DNA of 64,000 bases, taken from positions 248,001 through 312,000 of the forward strand of contig NZ_RQFT01000007.1 in the NCBI RefSeq assembly GCF_004769525.1, written 5' to 3'. The number at the start of each line of letters is the position of its first letter. Within the stretch, counting starts at the first letter, position 1. Origin of the DNA: Leptospira bouyouniensis. Its GTDB lineage: Bacteria; Spirochaetota; Leptospiria; Leptospirales; Leptospiraceae. The notes beneath the pieces are model-generated. The model was not told the DNA's origin, ran no database searches, and saw only the letters and a program-made list of their open reading frames with translations. The translations under genes and the position numbers were made by a program. Positions 63,805 to 64,000 of the stretch are shown here, piece by piece.

Positions 63805-64000
63805 TTGAAAGGCCTATTTTCAAAATTCTTCATATTGATTTTGGCATTCTTAATGTTTGAATGTCAAGAAAGCAATAACAATGATTCATCTGATTTAATT
63901 TTTGGACTGCTTCCTTCATTTATTAACCAATCTTCCAACTATACGATTGGTGGCACAATTTCAGGGCTTGTAAAATCAGAATTAGTTCTTCGAAATGATT
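63805..64000 (+). CDS. N-terminal part of a lipoprotein, truncated by the window edge
   Basis: From a TTG with AGGTG upstream, the frame reads MKGLFSKFFILILAFLMFEC, a signal peptide with a lipobox Cys at 20, and runs open to the window end for 65 residues. The mature start (LLPSFINQ, then YTIGGTISGL) matches the beginning of repeat-containing leptospiral surface lipoproteins. The rest lies outside the window. Confidence 0.8.
   Translation, partial: MKGLFSKFFILILAFLMFECQESNNNDSSDLIFGLLPSFINQSSNYTIGGTISGLVKSELVLRND

Overview
The window looks like a chromosome segment of a Leptospira. The support is the many spirochaetal lipoproteins with a relaxed lipobox, a DUF1554 lipoprotein, an AT-rich genome with frequent TTG/GTG starts, heme oxygenase, a possible flagellar-coiling-type sheath protein, and many 7TMR-DISM, GAF, cyclase and histidine-kinase receptors. 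The base composition and absence of insertion sequences fit a saprophytic (L. biflexa-like) species better than a host-adapted one, but that is inference. I see no rRNA operon, prophage, transposase or CRISPR array. There are two tRNA genes.

Layout. 1-9.2 kb: the end of a membrane protein, an OlsB-like acyltransferase coupled to a PiT-like permease, heme oxygenase behind a Fur-box-like palindrome with an MFS transporter, two lipoproteins, and a WYL regulator/DUF2779/esterase operon. 9.2-16.2 kb: a secreted FcpA/B-like candidate, an Atg22-like MFS protein, a BFD-type ferredoxin coupled to a RibD-like reductase, DoxX, LpxD, MazG and a DUF6580 membrane protein. 16.2-21.2 kb (minus strand): ClC channel, retropepsin-like lipoprotein, inactive transglutaminase-7TM protein and ATP-grasp ligase in one overlapping operon. 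21.2-27.3 kb: a lipoprotein and a receptor histidine kinase, then prenyl synthase, SirB1-like protein, a half transketolase and a small membrane protein. 27.4-27.8 kb: tRNA-Thr, tRNA-Tyr and a GC-rich stem-loop element. 27.8-34.5 kb: RsgA, then a five-gene operon (Gpx, ChaN-like, PBP1 with zinc ribbon, TPR-like, secreted protein). 34.5-36.4 kb: nucleosidase-like protein coupled to a spore-photoproduct-lyase-like radical SAM enzyme.

36.4-47.8 kb is the most interesting part. A 1245-residue 7TM-GAF3 receptor ends in a class III cyclase domain that has lost key catalytic residues. It overlaps by 4 bp a 695-residue GAF2-cyclase that keeps all of them and has the adenylate-specific residues. A few genes downstream, an operon of an M23 peptidase with SH3 domains, an ankyrin-repeat protein and two stand-alone cyclic-nucleotide-binding proteins could read out the cAMP. 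A membrane-anchored LuxR-type protein lies between them.

47.8-61.3 kb (minus strand) is more AT-rich and accessory-like. It holds an SDR/esterase/lipoprotein/AlkC operon, an NMT1-type histidine kinase, a PadR operon with a perfect 18-bp inverted-repeat operator over its promoter, a DUF1554 lipoprotein, an FMN reductase, an 805-residue repeat protein and a lipoprotein. 61.9-64 kb: a DusC-like enzyme, a NarL-type response regulator broken by a one-base frameshift in a T tract, and the start of a lipoprotein cut by the window edge.
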